Shown: positions 34,800 through 46,800 of the stretch, in pieces
Numbering within the stretch: position 1 is the stretch's first letter
Layout: every line of letters starts with the position of its first letter
DNA from: Aplectana chamaeleonis
Taxonomy: Eukaryota > Nematoda > Chromadorea > Rhabditida > Cosmocercidae
Assembly: GCA_029168955.1 (NCBI GenBank)
Contig: JAPDOI010000214.1
Coordinates: forward strand, 744,001-808,000
Direction of reading: 5' to 3'
Length of the DNA: 64,000 bases
The notes under the pieces: model-generated
Seen by the model: the letters and a program-made list of their open reading frames with translations, nothing else
What the model was told of the DNA's origin: nothing
The model's database searches: none
Translations under genes and position numbers: made by a program

Positions 34800-35800
34800 C
34801 TTCGGTTTGGAATGCTCGCATTTGAATTCTTACTCATAGGACAGGCAATCATAGTGATTACTGGTAGGGTTGACTGAATGAATAAGACACAGTGCAACTC
34901 ACTTCTGACCAAGATAAGGAGAAGTGAAAGCAGGTTCTTCAGTAGACTCACAAGGTTTGTACGAGAACGCTTATGTACGTTGGGAACGTCCGAAACAGTC
35001 GAAATTAACGTGTCTGAGCCACCTTGAGGTTACCGTATTCAAGCATTCAGTTTGAAGGTGGCCGTGAAGGGGGGGGGGCGGGCTAGGCTGACACCGTTCC
35101 CACATCTTTCTAGCTTTTTCTTAGCGCAGCACTCGCGGTTTTCCTTCTTACGTACTTGCCTCAAAGTCTTTCGAAAGATCAAGCCCCTAGTCCAAAAGAA
35201 GTTTAAATATTAACTGATGCCAGCGACACATGGGTCAATACTCGTTCCGCTGCCCCACATGAACACAACCAGTTCGAGTAAAACATAGCTAGTTCGCTTC
35301 CGGTGCTAGCCAAACAGAAAACGCCCTTTTCACAAATCCATTCGTAATGTTGAACTGCGCCGGAAGATGCAAAAACTTAGATCGTGCACTTACTAGCTCG
35401 TCAAGTTAATCTCTTTCCTCGACGTGTGGCCGAGAACAGCGGACAAGTTCAATAGGCTACCGCAATCTTTCACCGGTCTCTAGAACCTTCTCCATCCATC
35501 AGCATTTGACATGTGAAACGCTTTACAAAGTCCACCGGAATTCCCAAAAAGCAATCTTATCATCCCCATGAGTACAGAAGAGATTAGCATCTTCGGCAAA
35601 TAACCAAGACTGCAGCTAATCCATTTTATCCGTTCCTTACAGTAACCTCATTGCTAGCGAATGCCTTTGAATCGTGAAAGTTTAACCTGCACAAAAAAAG
35701 CAGATTAAGTCAGCAGCACTAATGAAAATTATCTGCCTCAATGAGCATGCCCCACATTGAACTGACCTTGTGACGTTGCTAGAATTCCGAATCATCTATA
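34800..35800. other. Stretch without recognised genes
   Basis: Only short frames and a G run at 35070-35081. Nothing was recognised. Confidence 0.45.
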
Positions 35801-35802
35801 AC

Positions 35803-35944
35803 GTCGGCATGGATTCGGAAGAGACTTCGCGTTCGCTATTGAAGTTAGCGCAAACTCGGTGCACCTATCTTATCTAACATATGGCACCGAGTTTGCGCCA
35901 ACCTACAATGAGGAACGCGGAGTCTCTTTAGGATCCATGTCAAT
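35803..35944. repeat. Hairpin element family H2, copy 1
   Basis: Inverted arms of about 60 bp. Left arm contains GGCATGGATTCGGAAGAGAC and GCGCAAACTCGGTGC; right arm is GCACCGAGTTTGCGCC through GATCCATGTC. Several mismatches between arms. Same family as 36171 and 62721. Confidence 0.85.
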
Positions 35945-36170
35945 CATACCTCTGTGGGCGCGACCCATTTTCAATTAACCGAAAGGTTTTGCCCTAACAC
36001 AGCCGTCCGGTCACTGATTGTTCGACGTGTCTTCGGCTGACAAAGAAAATCAGCGCAGCAGTCCACGAGGGTCATCGTTTTTGCTCGGCTGATGGGGATT
36101 TACTACGGGCCCTATAATCTCTTGCGATGCGCTTCCTTTGGATGTAACTATAAATAATAATACTGTATGT

Positions 36171-36316
36171 AACGAAGGCATGGATCCGGAAGCGACTTTG
36201 CGTTCACTGTTGAAGGTTGACGCAAACTCGGTGCCACATGCTATAATATAGTTGAATCTGGTTTGCGCCAACCTCCAACGTGGAAACGAATGTCTCTTCA
36301 GGATCCATGCCGATGT
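36171..36316. repeat. Hairpin element family H2, copy 2
   Basis: Arms AGGCATGGATCCGGAAGCGA through GACGCAAACTCGGTGC and GGTTTGCGCCAACCTCCAAC through GATCCATGCC. It lies only 230 bp from copy 1. The arms are more diverged than in copy 3. Confidence 0.85.
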
Positions 36317-36615
36317 TATATACTGTGTCGCACACTAAAAATTTACTTGCAAATTTTTCCTGTTAAAGCTTCATTTCAAGCAGTTATTGTAGCTTTGAAT
36401 AGCCCGTCTCATCAGAATCCTCAATTAATTTTCTGCTTATGCTTCGAAACATTGAATTTGAAGAGAAACGCTCAAAATGCGACATAGCTTCGCCACAGGA
36501 ATGCTGACCAAAACATACGGGGGGTATTTAACAAATCTCCATCCTACATCTGAACCTGTAAGCAACTCACTGTGATGGCGCAGGCCTGTTTTCTAAAGTT
36601 GGGACTTCAGAGAAA

Positions 36616-36735
36616 TGATCCTTTTCTGGTAAAACTTCATTAGCGGTGTACTACATATATTAGCAGCTATTAACAGCTGGACCGCGGTCAAGCTGCTAAT
36701 GTATATCACTAATGGAGTGTTACCAGATGGGGATC
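36616..36735. repeat. Hairpin element (distinct)
   Basis: TGATCCTTTTCTGGTAAAAC and GTTACCAGATGGGGATCA bound an inverted repeat whose inner part is TATTAGCAGCT / AGCTGCTAATG. No coding sequence. Confidence 0.65.
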
Positions 36736-37482
36736 AGTCTCCTGAAACGTTGCTGACGTTCCCGCTCTGATGCGTCTTATGTTCAATCCATAAACGGACA
36801 CTCACAGCTTTATGTGTCCGGTTTAGGCAGCATCAACAAGCGGTCAAGCTGCTTAGTACGTATGATCCTCAATAATTGAAGCATAAAATATAAATCAAAA
36901 AATGTTATCGGTTTATTTCTTTCATTTATATGCAGTTTTAAAATAAAACCTCGTTCAGGTCCCCTCCACATGCAGAGATAGGGCTGCGATATTATTATTC
37001 CATCTCGGTGACAGAAATATGACTCCAGGAAAGGGGGTATGATCGGAGAAAGTGATACCATGAAGTTCTCAACACTGACTTCGTTATCAACGAAGTACTT
37101 CCCTAAAACAGGCTACACTTTTCATAACCATGCAAACACCCTACAATTAGACCATTCCGAGAAAACAAGTTCTCAAACCATTTTGCCGCCACTTTTTTCA
37201 GAAAAGAGCGTGAAACAAGTTTCCGCTCACTCAGCACAACTCCAACCAATTTTGCATTTTTTTCATTCTGAACCTTTTCGAAAACATACCCTACATTACT
37301 AAACCAACTGATGCGAGTGCTTTCCGTCTTCTTAGAAAATAGCTGAAGTACCTTACTAGAGTCAGAAGTTCTCCTCATTTCTCTTCTAATATGCCGGCGT
37401 CGGTTGAAGAGCAAATAAATTAATAGAGATTATTTATGATGTTCGTCACTGTGAACATATTGTTGTTCAGTCGTTACTGACA

Positions 37483-37630
37483 TATCGTCCATCACTGGAT
37501 GAGGGATCGCCGCGACGCTGCTTGGCTGGAAAAATCGCGCACGGGAAAACGAAGGGAGAGTGGCTATTGATCGTGCAATTTTTCCCGCCAAGCAGCGCCG
37601 CGGCGATCCCTCATCCAGTGATGGACGATA
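37483..37630. repeat. Hairpin element family H3
   Basis: Arms of about 62 bp (37483-37545 and 37565-37630), starting TATCGTCCATCACTGGATGA and ending in GTGATGGACGATA, with a short spacer. GATCGCCGCG in the arm and the ATCACTGG edge resemble family H1, so the two may be related. Confidence 0.88.
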
Positions 37631-38084
37631 CTGACCTATTGCCGCCTATGAGATTACCAGATGATGAGATGGGGAGTCGAGGGTTGCGGGGGAATCGCGG
37701 GGCAGTCGCGTAGGAGTCGCGGCAATATTTCTCAGAGGAGAGTGTGACTTTTGCATTATAAAAATAAAATAAGATTTTTAGATGAAAATAGCTAAAAACC
37801 TCCACTTCTTTTTGTTTTTCGTTTTATTCATTTTGCCTACTGCTATTGGTTTGATTTGTTTCTTGCGTACTGTTCCTTTTTCTTTCTATGCGCACCTTAA
37901 CGTGCATGTTAATAAATAATAAAATAAAAAATATGCTAGTGCCTGGCGCGTCGTTCGCGACGTATGTATAGAAATTAATAAAGAAATGAATGAGTAAAAA
38001 AATCAATACGAAAACATAAGAAAATACGGAGTCCTATGAATTAGTTCCATTCAAAAACAAAAGCATCCTCGTTAAAGTTCGAGG

Positions 38085-38161
38085 TTGCGTTGGATCTCCA
38101 CAATACTCACAAGGGATACCCTGTAGGTGTCCCTTGTGAGTATTGTGGAGATCCAACGCAA
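38085..38161. repeat. Near-perfect 36-bp-arm hairpin
   Basis: Left arm 38085-38120 and right arm 38126-38161 pair at 35 of 36 positions with a 5-base loop CTGTA. Outer sequence TTGCGTTGGATCTCC. The size is like a microRNA precursor, but pairing is more complete than usual for one. It may be a very short foldback element. Confidence 0.9.
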
Positions 38162-38269
38162 GTGTAATCGTAGGTTTGCAAAATGAAGTAAATAACGGGC
38201 ATGCCCCTGCTATGAGAAGTAAAAAATGTGAGTGACTCCGGCCTGTATACTTTAAAAAAGTTATAGGCT

Positions 38270-38650
38270 CGAAAGGATTGGTTGCCGTAATAAAGTGACG
38301 TTCTACCTAACTCAACCTACCTCAAAAGCACGAAATAACAAAAAATGACCTCTTATTCGTTCCAGCGTCCCAGATCACCCCACTGAAAGCAGCATGAACC
38401 AAACTTTTTACGGCTTTCGAAACCCAGAAAATGAGAGTCTGCTGTCCCCCATGGTACCACGTAGGTTAAAAAATCGCTGAATTTGTCATTCGGTTCTCCC
38501 GAGTTGGTGAACATAAAATAAAAGCCCGCTTCCGATTTTCTGAACGATTCAGGTGAGCAGTGTTCCATTACTACCGGAATACGCTGTTGTCGACCGGAAA
38601 ACGCTATTGAACTGTGTTCAGCGCTTGGAATAACACCTATAAACATTTTG
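38270..38650. repeat. Probable diverged dispersed repeat copy
   Basis: TTCCAGCGTCCCAGATCACC and TCAACCTACCTCAAAAGC resemble landmarks in the copies at 12540 and 33300. Weak likeness only. Confidence 0.35.
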
Positions 38651-38709
38651 AAATTTTGAATTCCCAGAGTTTGCGATTACGAGCCACGGTCATACTTTAC
38701 TAGGCTGCG

Positions 38710-39240
38710 GCTACCCTAGGTCCGACACATCGGGAACGGCATGCACGTACGCTACTGTAACGAAGGGGTTGGGGCAGAGTTTGAGGCAACGGCGCGTTCG
38801 ATGGTCGCAGTGCGAAGGCTGAAGTTCATCAATCAATGGTGTCTCAGCAGAGTCTCGGCTGTCCCACCCTCCTAAGTAGGGTTGGCGAGGGAACAATTAT
38901 TCAGTGCTACCTCGAAACCTTTCAGCCCTCGCAATGCTATCATCAAACGCGCCGACGCCCTAAACCCTGCCTCAACCCCTTCGCAACACTCGCGTGCGTG
39001 CATGCCGCCCCGGTTTTTGATCGATAGTTGCGCGCTGCTGATTGCCAGAAGCTCTGTCTTGACTATCACTCGCCACAAATGTCTACCAATGAGAAAGGGT
39101 GCGGCATGCACGATCTCGAAGAGAAGAGTTTGATCAAGGTTTGGGGCGTCGGAGCGTTTGATGATAAAAGTGCGAGAGCTGGAGGTCACTGAAAAATCAT
39201 CCCCTCGCCAACCCTACCTAGGAGGGTGGGGCATCCCAGA
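38710..39240. repeat. Nested foldback block
   Basis: CCCACCCTCCTAAGTAGGGT at about 38868 and ACCCTACCTAGGAGGGTGGG at about 39211 are inverted ends of a 370-bp unit. Inside and to the left, a GC-rich segment occurs three times: inverted at 38715-38830, direct at 38920-39010 and inverted, partial, at 39100-39165. Shared words include AACGCGCCG and CGTGCATGCCG. Overlapping frames on both strands reflect this symmetry. Confidence 0.7.
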
Positions 39241-39930
39241 CCCTTTTGATACACCAATTTATGAATATCCCCAGCACTCGCACGAAAATTATGGAAGGCG
39301 AGGAGTGCAAGTTCATTATGTTTCATTCCCTATGTGCCCGTTTACCATTTGAGCTAAAAATCCGTCTGTATTTTGTATTGCACTGGTTGATAGAAAAATA
39401 TGATGCGTTGTAATTTTGAGAAGAGAGCAAGTTGTGCAAAGTTGCAGGAGACAGCCTTGCTGGCGAACACAATCTTCAACTCCGTGTTCCGATTCAGGCT
39501 CACAATAACAAGGCTATACTGCGCTGCAGAATGTTTAAATAAGAGTAACGATGTGAATTCGAAGCAAGAAACACTTGAATCGTATAAAGCATGAACGTTT
39601 CTCAAAGTTCAGAGGTTTCGCGTTGGGGGGAAATTGAAACATATTGTCACGCCTGTGAAGCTAAACTCTGCAGCATAACCCCGTCCGAACCCCGTCCGAG
39701 CTAAATGCTTCCTGCGACTGCTACGTATAGACGAGGCAGCGCCCCGCTGGTCGTCCTAGATTCACAGCTCTCTTATTTCTCGCTTATGACTCCTCCCATA
39801 TATCACTTAGATCTAGTCAGAGGCGTTTGGGGCGGTGAACACCAATGGCATGGTCATTATCTCGATTTTTTCAGGCTGCGAACCTTCGACTACGGTTCAA
39901 TGGTTTTCCCTTGTTAGCAAGTTCTGACGG

Positions 39931-40062
39931 TCACCGAGACATATCCGTGATGAGGTTGTTCAATGTTTGTGACATGATGTCACACCACTCTTCGTCGACT
40001 GCTGTTTTCAGCTCCTCTGTTGTAGTTCCAAACTTGAACGAGAGACGGTAAAGAACGCTCCG
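39931..40062 (-). pseudogene. Possible Tc1/mariner transposase C-terminal remnant
   Basis: On the minus strand a 44-codon open stretch ends at a TGA and reads TTEELKTAVDEEWCDIMSQ, then TLNNLITDMSR. The pattern (an acidic DEEW followed by a helix and a SM.R-like end) resembles the last helices of Tc1-type transposases. No catalytic DDE motif or terminal repeats were seen nearby. Resemblance is by eye only. Confidence 0.25.
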
Positions 40063-40303
40063 ATGTGAGCGACCGGCCACAAGAGTGCTCGCTTTGAGTT
40101 TATTCGAAAAACACGACCAGAGAATGGGTCATTCATACATCTCTCAAATTCAATAGGTTTTCCCAGGTCTTTTAACTCAGGTAATAAATTTCCGACGGAG
40201 AGGTGCTCAAAGTGAACAACTCTTTTGAATCACTGGGCCATTGGTGTAACCTGAGAGAGTAAGTCTTCATCCTCAACAGCAAAACACATATGAAATCATG
40301 TAA

Positions 40304-40480
40304 AGAAATCATCAAGAAGTAGACTTCATACTAATCGGCCGCGCTGCAGAAGGTCCTGGAACCATTGCAGTGGCGGCGGCACTAACCGGACGAGAAGGAG
40401 CGTTACTGTGGATGGATTCGCAGTACCATGGATCATATCATGAAGCCGCACGATTAGATTATTCCTGCGATAACATTTGA
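40304..40480 (+). other. Exon-like open stretch, unknown
   Basis: Fifty-eight codons without stop, GC-richer than the surroundings, contain VDFILIGRAAEGPGTIAVA and ALTGREGALLWMDSQYH. No ATG start fits and splice sites are weak. I do not recognise it. It may be an exon or a fossil. Confidence 0.15.
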
Positions 40481-40489
40481 CAAAATGCT

Positions 40490-42250
40490 TCGGCTTAATC
40501 CCGTGCGTCGGGGATTAAGCGATCCGAAAAAATTAGATACGGTAGTAGACAACGTCAGAATCTTACCTTTTGCTTTTGTAGGACAAAACCAATCTATGGG
40601 CAGAAGATAATGCTTCCTAATTGGGCTGTTTCATATCCGTCAAACCAAAAGCTCGTGTCACAGTTGAGCTCCTATAAGAGGCAGCAATTCCAGAAACGGC
40701 TGTCATCAACTGATCCCATAGAGCAGCCAAACAGAATGAGGTTATGTTAGCTAGGCCTACATAAGCAAACTACAGCGAAAACTCTTAAATTTACCCGCAA
40801 CAGGCTCTGAAACGGTAAAGAACGGGTAAAGTGCAAAATTCTGACTTCAAGTGCCACTGCACCTTCATTTTTGTAAGTTCAATCTGGGATTCTCCAACTC
40901 TGTGAAGGTAGGAGCAATCAACCACAATTGTATATGAATGAGGAGGTCACGTTTACGAGATAGTTATAAAAACAAGAACATAACACTTCATCTGATATAA
41001 GAGGATGCATGTTTTTGGGAGCAGAACCAATATTGGCTGAAAGGCAGGCGAGGTTCTAATCGGATGTCCGGGGATGGTTTAGGGTTTACATGTTTGGCAT
41101 ATCAGCTGATATGCCTGAGTGTTATTACAAATGATATTCTGCAAAGCAGCACGTGCGATATGTATATGCGGAGCAAAGGGGAGATTCTTCATAGTTATCT
41201 TCATTGTGTTGGAGAACTCTTCATACTGAAAAAAAAACAATAGAATACATCAACATTCAAATAAAACTTTGATAAATATAGATGTAAGGATGGTGAGCGG
41301 TTTTGACGCAGAAGGGCACAATGGCGTCCAGAGCTGCAAGTTCATGCGGTGAGGAACCTTAACTCCTGATAACATTTGAGATGCTCCGCCAATTTCGCCA
41401 AATGTGTCTGTGACGAATTTTCGAAAAGGATATCAATGTTGTTGATGCGTTCACAATACAACGCGACTGAGACAAGATCTAAGGAGGAGCAGTGAAAGAA
41501 AACACTGAAAAGAGCGTCTATCAAACACCCACACTTCTCGCGCAAATTGGGAAACCGAGTATCGACTTTCTGCAACAGCCTGCAGTGAGTCAGCTCGGTT
41601 TTGATCGGAGCCATGCCTCTTATGACTGGCGACGTGACGCAATGCTTGTACACCCTACAAATTCCCTTTCAGTGTGAATGATTAACATTGGGTCACATCG
41701 CTCTCCTTGGAAAGTATGTCTCCAGTCTTAGCAGCTTATACTTTCGGCCCGATTCTCGGGAACTTGACGAACTGTCCAATGCCAGGTTTACCGCCACAAA
41801 GATTGCTCTTTTTTGAAAGATCCTCTATCAAGCAGTTAACAGCATCAAAAACCGGGGTTGGGCTACTAAAATAACTCGTCCACTGCGGAAGGTGACTGCA
41901 GCGTAGAATGTTTCATAGACTCCAGCAAACTGCAACGGAAATAAAGTGGAATTTAGCCTAAAATGACTCCTCAAAAGCTGAATGGCAGTCATTGCCAAGA
42001 AGAAAACCGGACTCAGAAATGTGTGCCTGCAGGAAAAAGCTTTAGAAGTTCTGCCGTTCAAGCCGCTGAAGCATAAAGAGCTTCATCTGCAAAACGGCAC
42101 GCCAACTGAAAAAAATTTCACCGAGGCTTTGAAACGTTAAAAAGCGTCATCGCTCTCAACTCTCAAATTATGAATAAGGACTGGAGGGAGATTTAGCATT
42201 AGACACTAACTATTAGGTTTGCGAAAGAAGCCTACCCTATTTTTCCCCAA
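40490..42250. other. Stretch without recognised genes
   Basis: Contains short palindromes CTTAATCCC/GGGATTAAG (40494-40520) and GGCATATCAGCTGATATGCC (41096-41115). Minus-strand frames at 41342-41653 and 41828-42061 carry no known domain. Confidence 0.45.
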
Positions 42251-42252
42251 GC

Positions 42253-45200
42253 AGGCATTGAATCAACAGGCGGTGGTGCGGTTCGCTCCTCCACGTTGGT
42301 GCCACTGGAAACTCCTCAACACTGTCGAGGCGAGCTGAACGCGGACTTTCGTGTTCCGGCGACAGACACGAGCGCGTCGCCCGTGTGACAGGTCGGCCGA
42401 TGGAGATCATTGTCACACCACATGCCATGGTGCTAATAGAACCTCTCAAGACTACGGCGTTCGCGGTAACCGACGCCCACCTACGGAGCCCGGTGGTTGG
42501 TGAAAGTATGCTAGGGTTTCCGGTGCAAGGATGGCATTGGAGGCTGACCAAGCTAGTCTTAAAGTTCTTTAACGTTGACAAGACTCGCGTTGCAACGCTG
42601 AATGTGGGCACGTTGTCAGGCTGCTCAAGCGAATTGGCTGATGCCCCGGAGCGTAGACGTATTGATCTCTGTGCAGTGCAAGAGACAAGATGGTCGGGTA
42701 GCAAGTCGAAAAACATTGGCAGAGGCTTCAAAGTCCTGTATCATAGCAGCCTTGGAACCACGAACGGCGTTGGCATTGTTGTGTCTAAACGTTTCCGCGG
42801 CGCCATTGCCGAAGTGCGTCGCTTTGACGACCGTTTGATGAAGATAGTCATCGTCAGCAAGGAACAACGCATTCATTTCTTCTTGGTGTATGCCCTGCAG
42901 AAGGGTTGCTCGGGCCGAGTGGAAGATGACTTCTAGATGGTGCTTGATGATAAGACTGCCGAGGTACCACTAGAAGATATGATTATTGTTGCGGGAGATA
43001 TGAACGGTCATGTCGGAGAGACAAGCCAAGGCTATAGATGCCACAGAGGGTTTGGTTACGGACCACGGAACATTGATGGCGAGCGTGTTCTCGAATACAC
43101 GGACTCGCACAACCTTGTCGTCGTCAACACAAAGTTTCGAAAGCGCCGGTCTCACCTTGCCACTTACTACAGTGGAAACAACATGACGCAAATTGACTTT
43201 GTGATTGTCCGACATCGCGATGAAAAGATGGTTTCAGATGCGGAAGTAGTGCCATACGAGGCAGTTTCTACACAACACCGTCCGCTGATATGCACAATGA
43301 ACATCATGCCGTTGAGGCGTACGGCTGATATTGGTGAGCGGTGCGGACCTTCTCGGATGAAATGGTGGCGTTTGAAGGAAAAGCAAGTTGACGAGCTCTT
43401 GCGTGTTCATCTACCACCAGTCACGAGTGTGTGTGAAACGTGGCAGAAGGCAACCGAAATGATCCTACAGTTGGCTCGCTCTGAACTTGGCCGACGGAAA
43501 ATCGATAAACAAACGTGAATCTAGACAGCTGACGTGCGGATGAAGGTCTAAGAGAAGAAGAACGTCTATCACGCCTTTCTTGCTAACAAGACGGCCGAAA
43601 ACTGGCAGAAGTACCGCAATGCGAAGAAGTCTGCCAAGCAAGCAGTGGAGAAAGGGAAGGCAGCGCACTACGGAGAGTTGTATGAGAAGCTGGACACGCG
43701 CTATGGTGAGCGCCTTGTGTACCGACTCGCGAAGTCTCGTCAACGTGGAACGGAGGACATAGAGAGTTTCTACCGTGTCAATGATGAGAACGGTCAGCTG
43801 CTCATGGACCGTGGAAAGGTAATGAGAAGATGGCGGCAATATTTCGAAAATATCTCGACGAAAGAGTTTCCTCACCTTCCTATTCCTGAATCGACACCCA
43901 CGAGCGCCCTGTTCATTCGATTACGGTCGAGGAAGTTCAGACGGCACTAGCAAGTACGAGACCTGGAAATGCGACAGGGCCCGAATATCTGGCCGCAGAT
44001 ATGTGGAAGTCACGGTACTGGAAGTATGTGGAAATATGTGGAAGTCTCTGCTGACTGGCTAGCGCGACTCTTCAACCAGGTTGTCGCCGAGAAGAAGACA
44101 CCTGATGATTGGCAGCGCAGCACGACTATTCCAATCTGGAAGAAGAAGGGCAGCTCGGCAGACTGTGCAAATTATCGCCCAATACGTTTGCTGTCTCATA
44201 CCATGAAAATCTTCGAGCGTGTCCTCGATCATCAAATCCGCGAAATCGTTGAGATCACGAAGAATCAGTGTGGCATTGTTGCTAAATGTGGCACTACCGA
44301 TGCCATTCATGCTGCCCGACTAGTGATCGAGAAGCACCGGAAGAAACAGAAAACGCTCCACCTTGCCTTTCTTGATTTAGAAAAGACATTCGATCGAGTT
44401 CTGCTTGAAGTGATCTGGTTTGCTTTGTGACACCATGGTGCTTCAGAAGAGCTCATCGACTGGGTCGAAATCCTTTATACTGACCAAAAAAGTCGTGTTC
44501 AAGCCGCCGCCGAAAGATCGGCCGAGTTCCCCATCTCTGTCGGAGTGCACCAAGGATCTGCTCTGTCCCCGCTTCTTTTTGTCATTCTGATGGAAACAAT
44601 CAAACGAGACTTACAGAAACCGGCTCCATGTTCGCAGCTGTATGCAAATGACGTGATGCTTGCATCTGAAGAAAAGGCTGATCTCGAGCGACACGTGCAA
44701 GCCTGGAGTGATCGGCTGTCTCGATTCGTACTACGTCTCAATGTCAAGGAAACAGAGTATCTGACCACGGGCGGAAATGATCAAGGGTCTATAAAGATCG
44801 ATGGTATCGAGCTACCGCATGCTGAAGTCTTCAAGTATCTTGGATCGACTATCGCGTCTGATTGCGGTCTAGAACGTGAATTTGCTTCTCATGTGAGCGC
44901 AGCGTGGTTTAAATGGCGTTCGATGACTGGATTTCTCTGCGACAAGAAAATCCCCGATCACCTGAAGTCAAAGATCTATCAAGTGATTGTGCGACCCATT
45001 GCGCTGTATGCCGCAGAATGCTGGCCTGCAACCAAGGATGCAGATCGTAAACTTGGTGTGATGGAGACGAAAATGTTGCGTTGGGCTGCTGGTGCCACCC
45101 GCTTGGACCACATCACAAACGACGACATCCGGCAGCGTCGGCGTTGCTCCAATAGCTGAAAAGACTGCGGTGGTATGGCCATGTTCTGCATGCTGGAAAC

Positions 45201-45432
45201 GATACCGCTTGCAAAACTGGCCTGAATCTAGATGTACCTGGCAAACGACCCAAAGGACGATCAAAACAACGCTGGCTTGACACGCTGCATGTCGATTTGA
45301 AGGCTGCCAGTGTACACCCTGACCAGGCTCAAGACAGGGAAAAAAGGCGCCAGCGTATCAGAGAATCGGACCCCGCTTTGAAGCGGGACAAACGTTTAAG
45401 AAGAAGAAGAAGAAGGCATTGCATCAACAAGC
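42253..45432 (+). mobile_element. Near-complete RTE-type LINE with target-site duplication
   Basis: AGGCATTGAATCAACAGGC (42253-42271) and AGGCATTGCATCAACAAGC (45414-45432) match at 17 of 19 positions and look like a target-site duplication. Between them, 3.14 kb carries a short leader, an endonuclease/RT frame and a 3' end in about five AAG repeats (45398-45415). This matches an RTE-type organisation: short, no poly(A), 3' simple repeat. Two mismatches in the duplication and the many coding lesions suggest age. Confidence 0.85.
42385..45400 (+). pseudogene. RTE-type endonuclease/reverse transcriptase, multiply disabled
   Basis: The frame begins with an endonuclease (RVATLNVGTLSG, VQETRW, VAGDMNGHVG, STQHRPLI) and goes on to RT (RSTTIPIWKKKG, motif A FLDLEKTFDRV, motif B GVHQGSALSP) and a C-terminal MLRWAAGATRLDHI block. 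In-frame stops lie at 42934-42936, 43516-43518, 43522-43524, 43549-43551 and 44428-44430. The first three sit where the family has Trp, and the last replaces an Arg-type codon before HHGA. Frameshifts occur near 43903 and 45130, and a small duplication near 44020-44035 restores frame. The catalytic box reads YAND (44641-44652) instead of YADD, so the RT would be dead even if readable. Most lesions fit C-to-T or G-to-A changes. Confidence 0.9.
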
Positions 45433-45505
45433 ATTGGCTGCAGTGTTAGGAAGACATTGTAGACTTTCGCTTGCTTCTGGGATGCGCACTTTTGCATCAT
45501 TGAGT

Positions 45506-46062
45506 TTAAAGGCAGTGGTCACGATGAAAAACGTTATCGAAAAAGTTACAAAAATCAGCTTAGATCAAAAACAGCTGAAAAACTATGAAGGTAGAGCGGT
45601 GAAAAACTGGCTAGAAATAGAGATTTTGAGGCCCAAAATAGCCAGTTCGTGCACACGTGCGCAGCGATGACGAAAAAGATCGCCGTCTCATGCCGAGCAG
45701 TCAAAAAACCTCGACATTCAGAGGAAGAAATAAATGTAAATTTACCTGATAAAACCAGATGAGCAATGAAAGAAAGCGTTCCAGTCAATGTTCTTGACTA
45801 GTTGTGTAAATGAATCCGAAGGTTCAATGATCAAAATTCAATTTCAAGCCAACTGATGTTCTTGATATAATAGGTCATCGGTGCCGATGTTGTGGAGTGG
45901 GCTCGTCCATCATCAAAAGACAAGAATTTTCAGACTTCAAATTCGGCCCAAAACAGTGTTTTTTTCGCGATTTTTTCATATAGGTCCTACTACTCGAGAC
46001 CAAGAAAAGTGTTTAGAGAGAAAAAGACGACAAGCATATTTGATCGCGTCCACTGCCTTTAA
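45506..46062. mobile_element. MITE family A, copy 2 (inverted)
   Basis: Ends TTAAAGGCAGTGGTCACGAT and ATCGCGTCCACTGCCTTTAA. Interior is the reverse complement of copies 1 and 3. Inserted about 70 bp beyond the end of the RTE-type element. TTAA is present at both outer edges. Confidence 0.88.
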
Positions 46063-46305
46063 TCAGAAAGTACCCCTAACACATTTCAGACCAGTAGCAA
46101 AAGTGGGTATTCTCTAACTCGAGATTGAAGGTTCTTCTCGAGGCAAGTTTGGTTTTCTGTTTTTGGCATGCTCGGACTACTTCAGTTGCCCTTCTTTCAA
46201 TTATTCTGTTCTCAACATTTGGCCAGAAACTGTGCATAGCAGGATCCGAATAGGACTCCGGAACTTCCTAAAATGTAGTTTTAGCTTCTCAGTGAGTTTG
46301 CTTTT

Positions 46306-46800
46306 TTAAAGGCACTGTTCGCGATGAAAATCGCTTTTCTGTTCTTTTGCCATCTTGAAACCGGTCCCGCTCTGATTCCAATGATGCTTCTGGAATCGTA
46401 CAAGACCTTCTGGGAATGGAGTTATGGTCCCTCAAAAATTGAGCTAGGGAAAACAGTGGACGAGTTGTCCGAGGCTTATAACTTCCGTCTTTTGCAGCCA
46501 ATGTATGCGAGCTGGCCTGAGTAAAGAGAGAAATTGAGAATAAAGGGAAGAACGAGGCTTTAGATCGAAAACCATCGCTCAACTCACGATTTCGAGTGTT
46601 CCTTTGATCGCGTCGAGATGCGGAAAGAGGCGGGACTTTCCCACAGCGGCGGGGTTTGCCCACTTTTCTAGGCCGTTTTTTCGGCTTCTGGGTAGCTTTT
46701 CGTCCCGTTTTTTTTTAACGCTGTTCTGCTTCTGGGAGCCACGAGAAGCATTTGCCATGTTAAATGCGATGATGAAGTTTATCGCGAACAGTGCCTTTAG
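46306..46800. mobile_element. MITE family B, complete copy
   Basis: Ends TTAAAGGCACTGTTCGCGAT and ATCGCGAACAGTGCCTTTAG. Interior shares GACCGTTTTCAAGATG-type sequence (in inverse) and a GAGAATAAAGGGAAGAACG block with copies at 9341, 10853 and 61524. The 130-codon plus frame and 124-codon minus frame are incidental. Confidence 0.85.

Noticed and set aside
41342..41653. 103-codon minus frame
   Set aside because: No recognised domain or convincing splice sites; overlapping frames of similar length.
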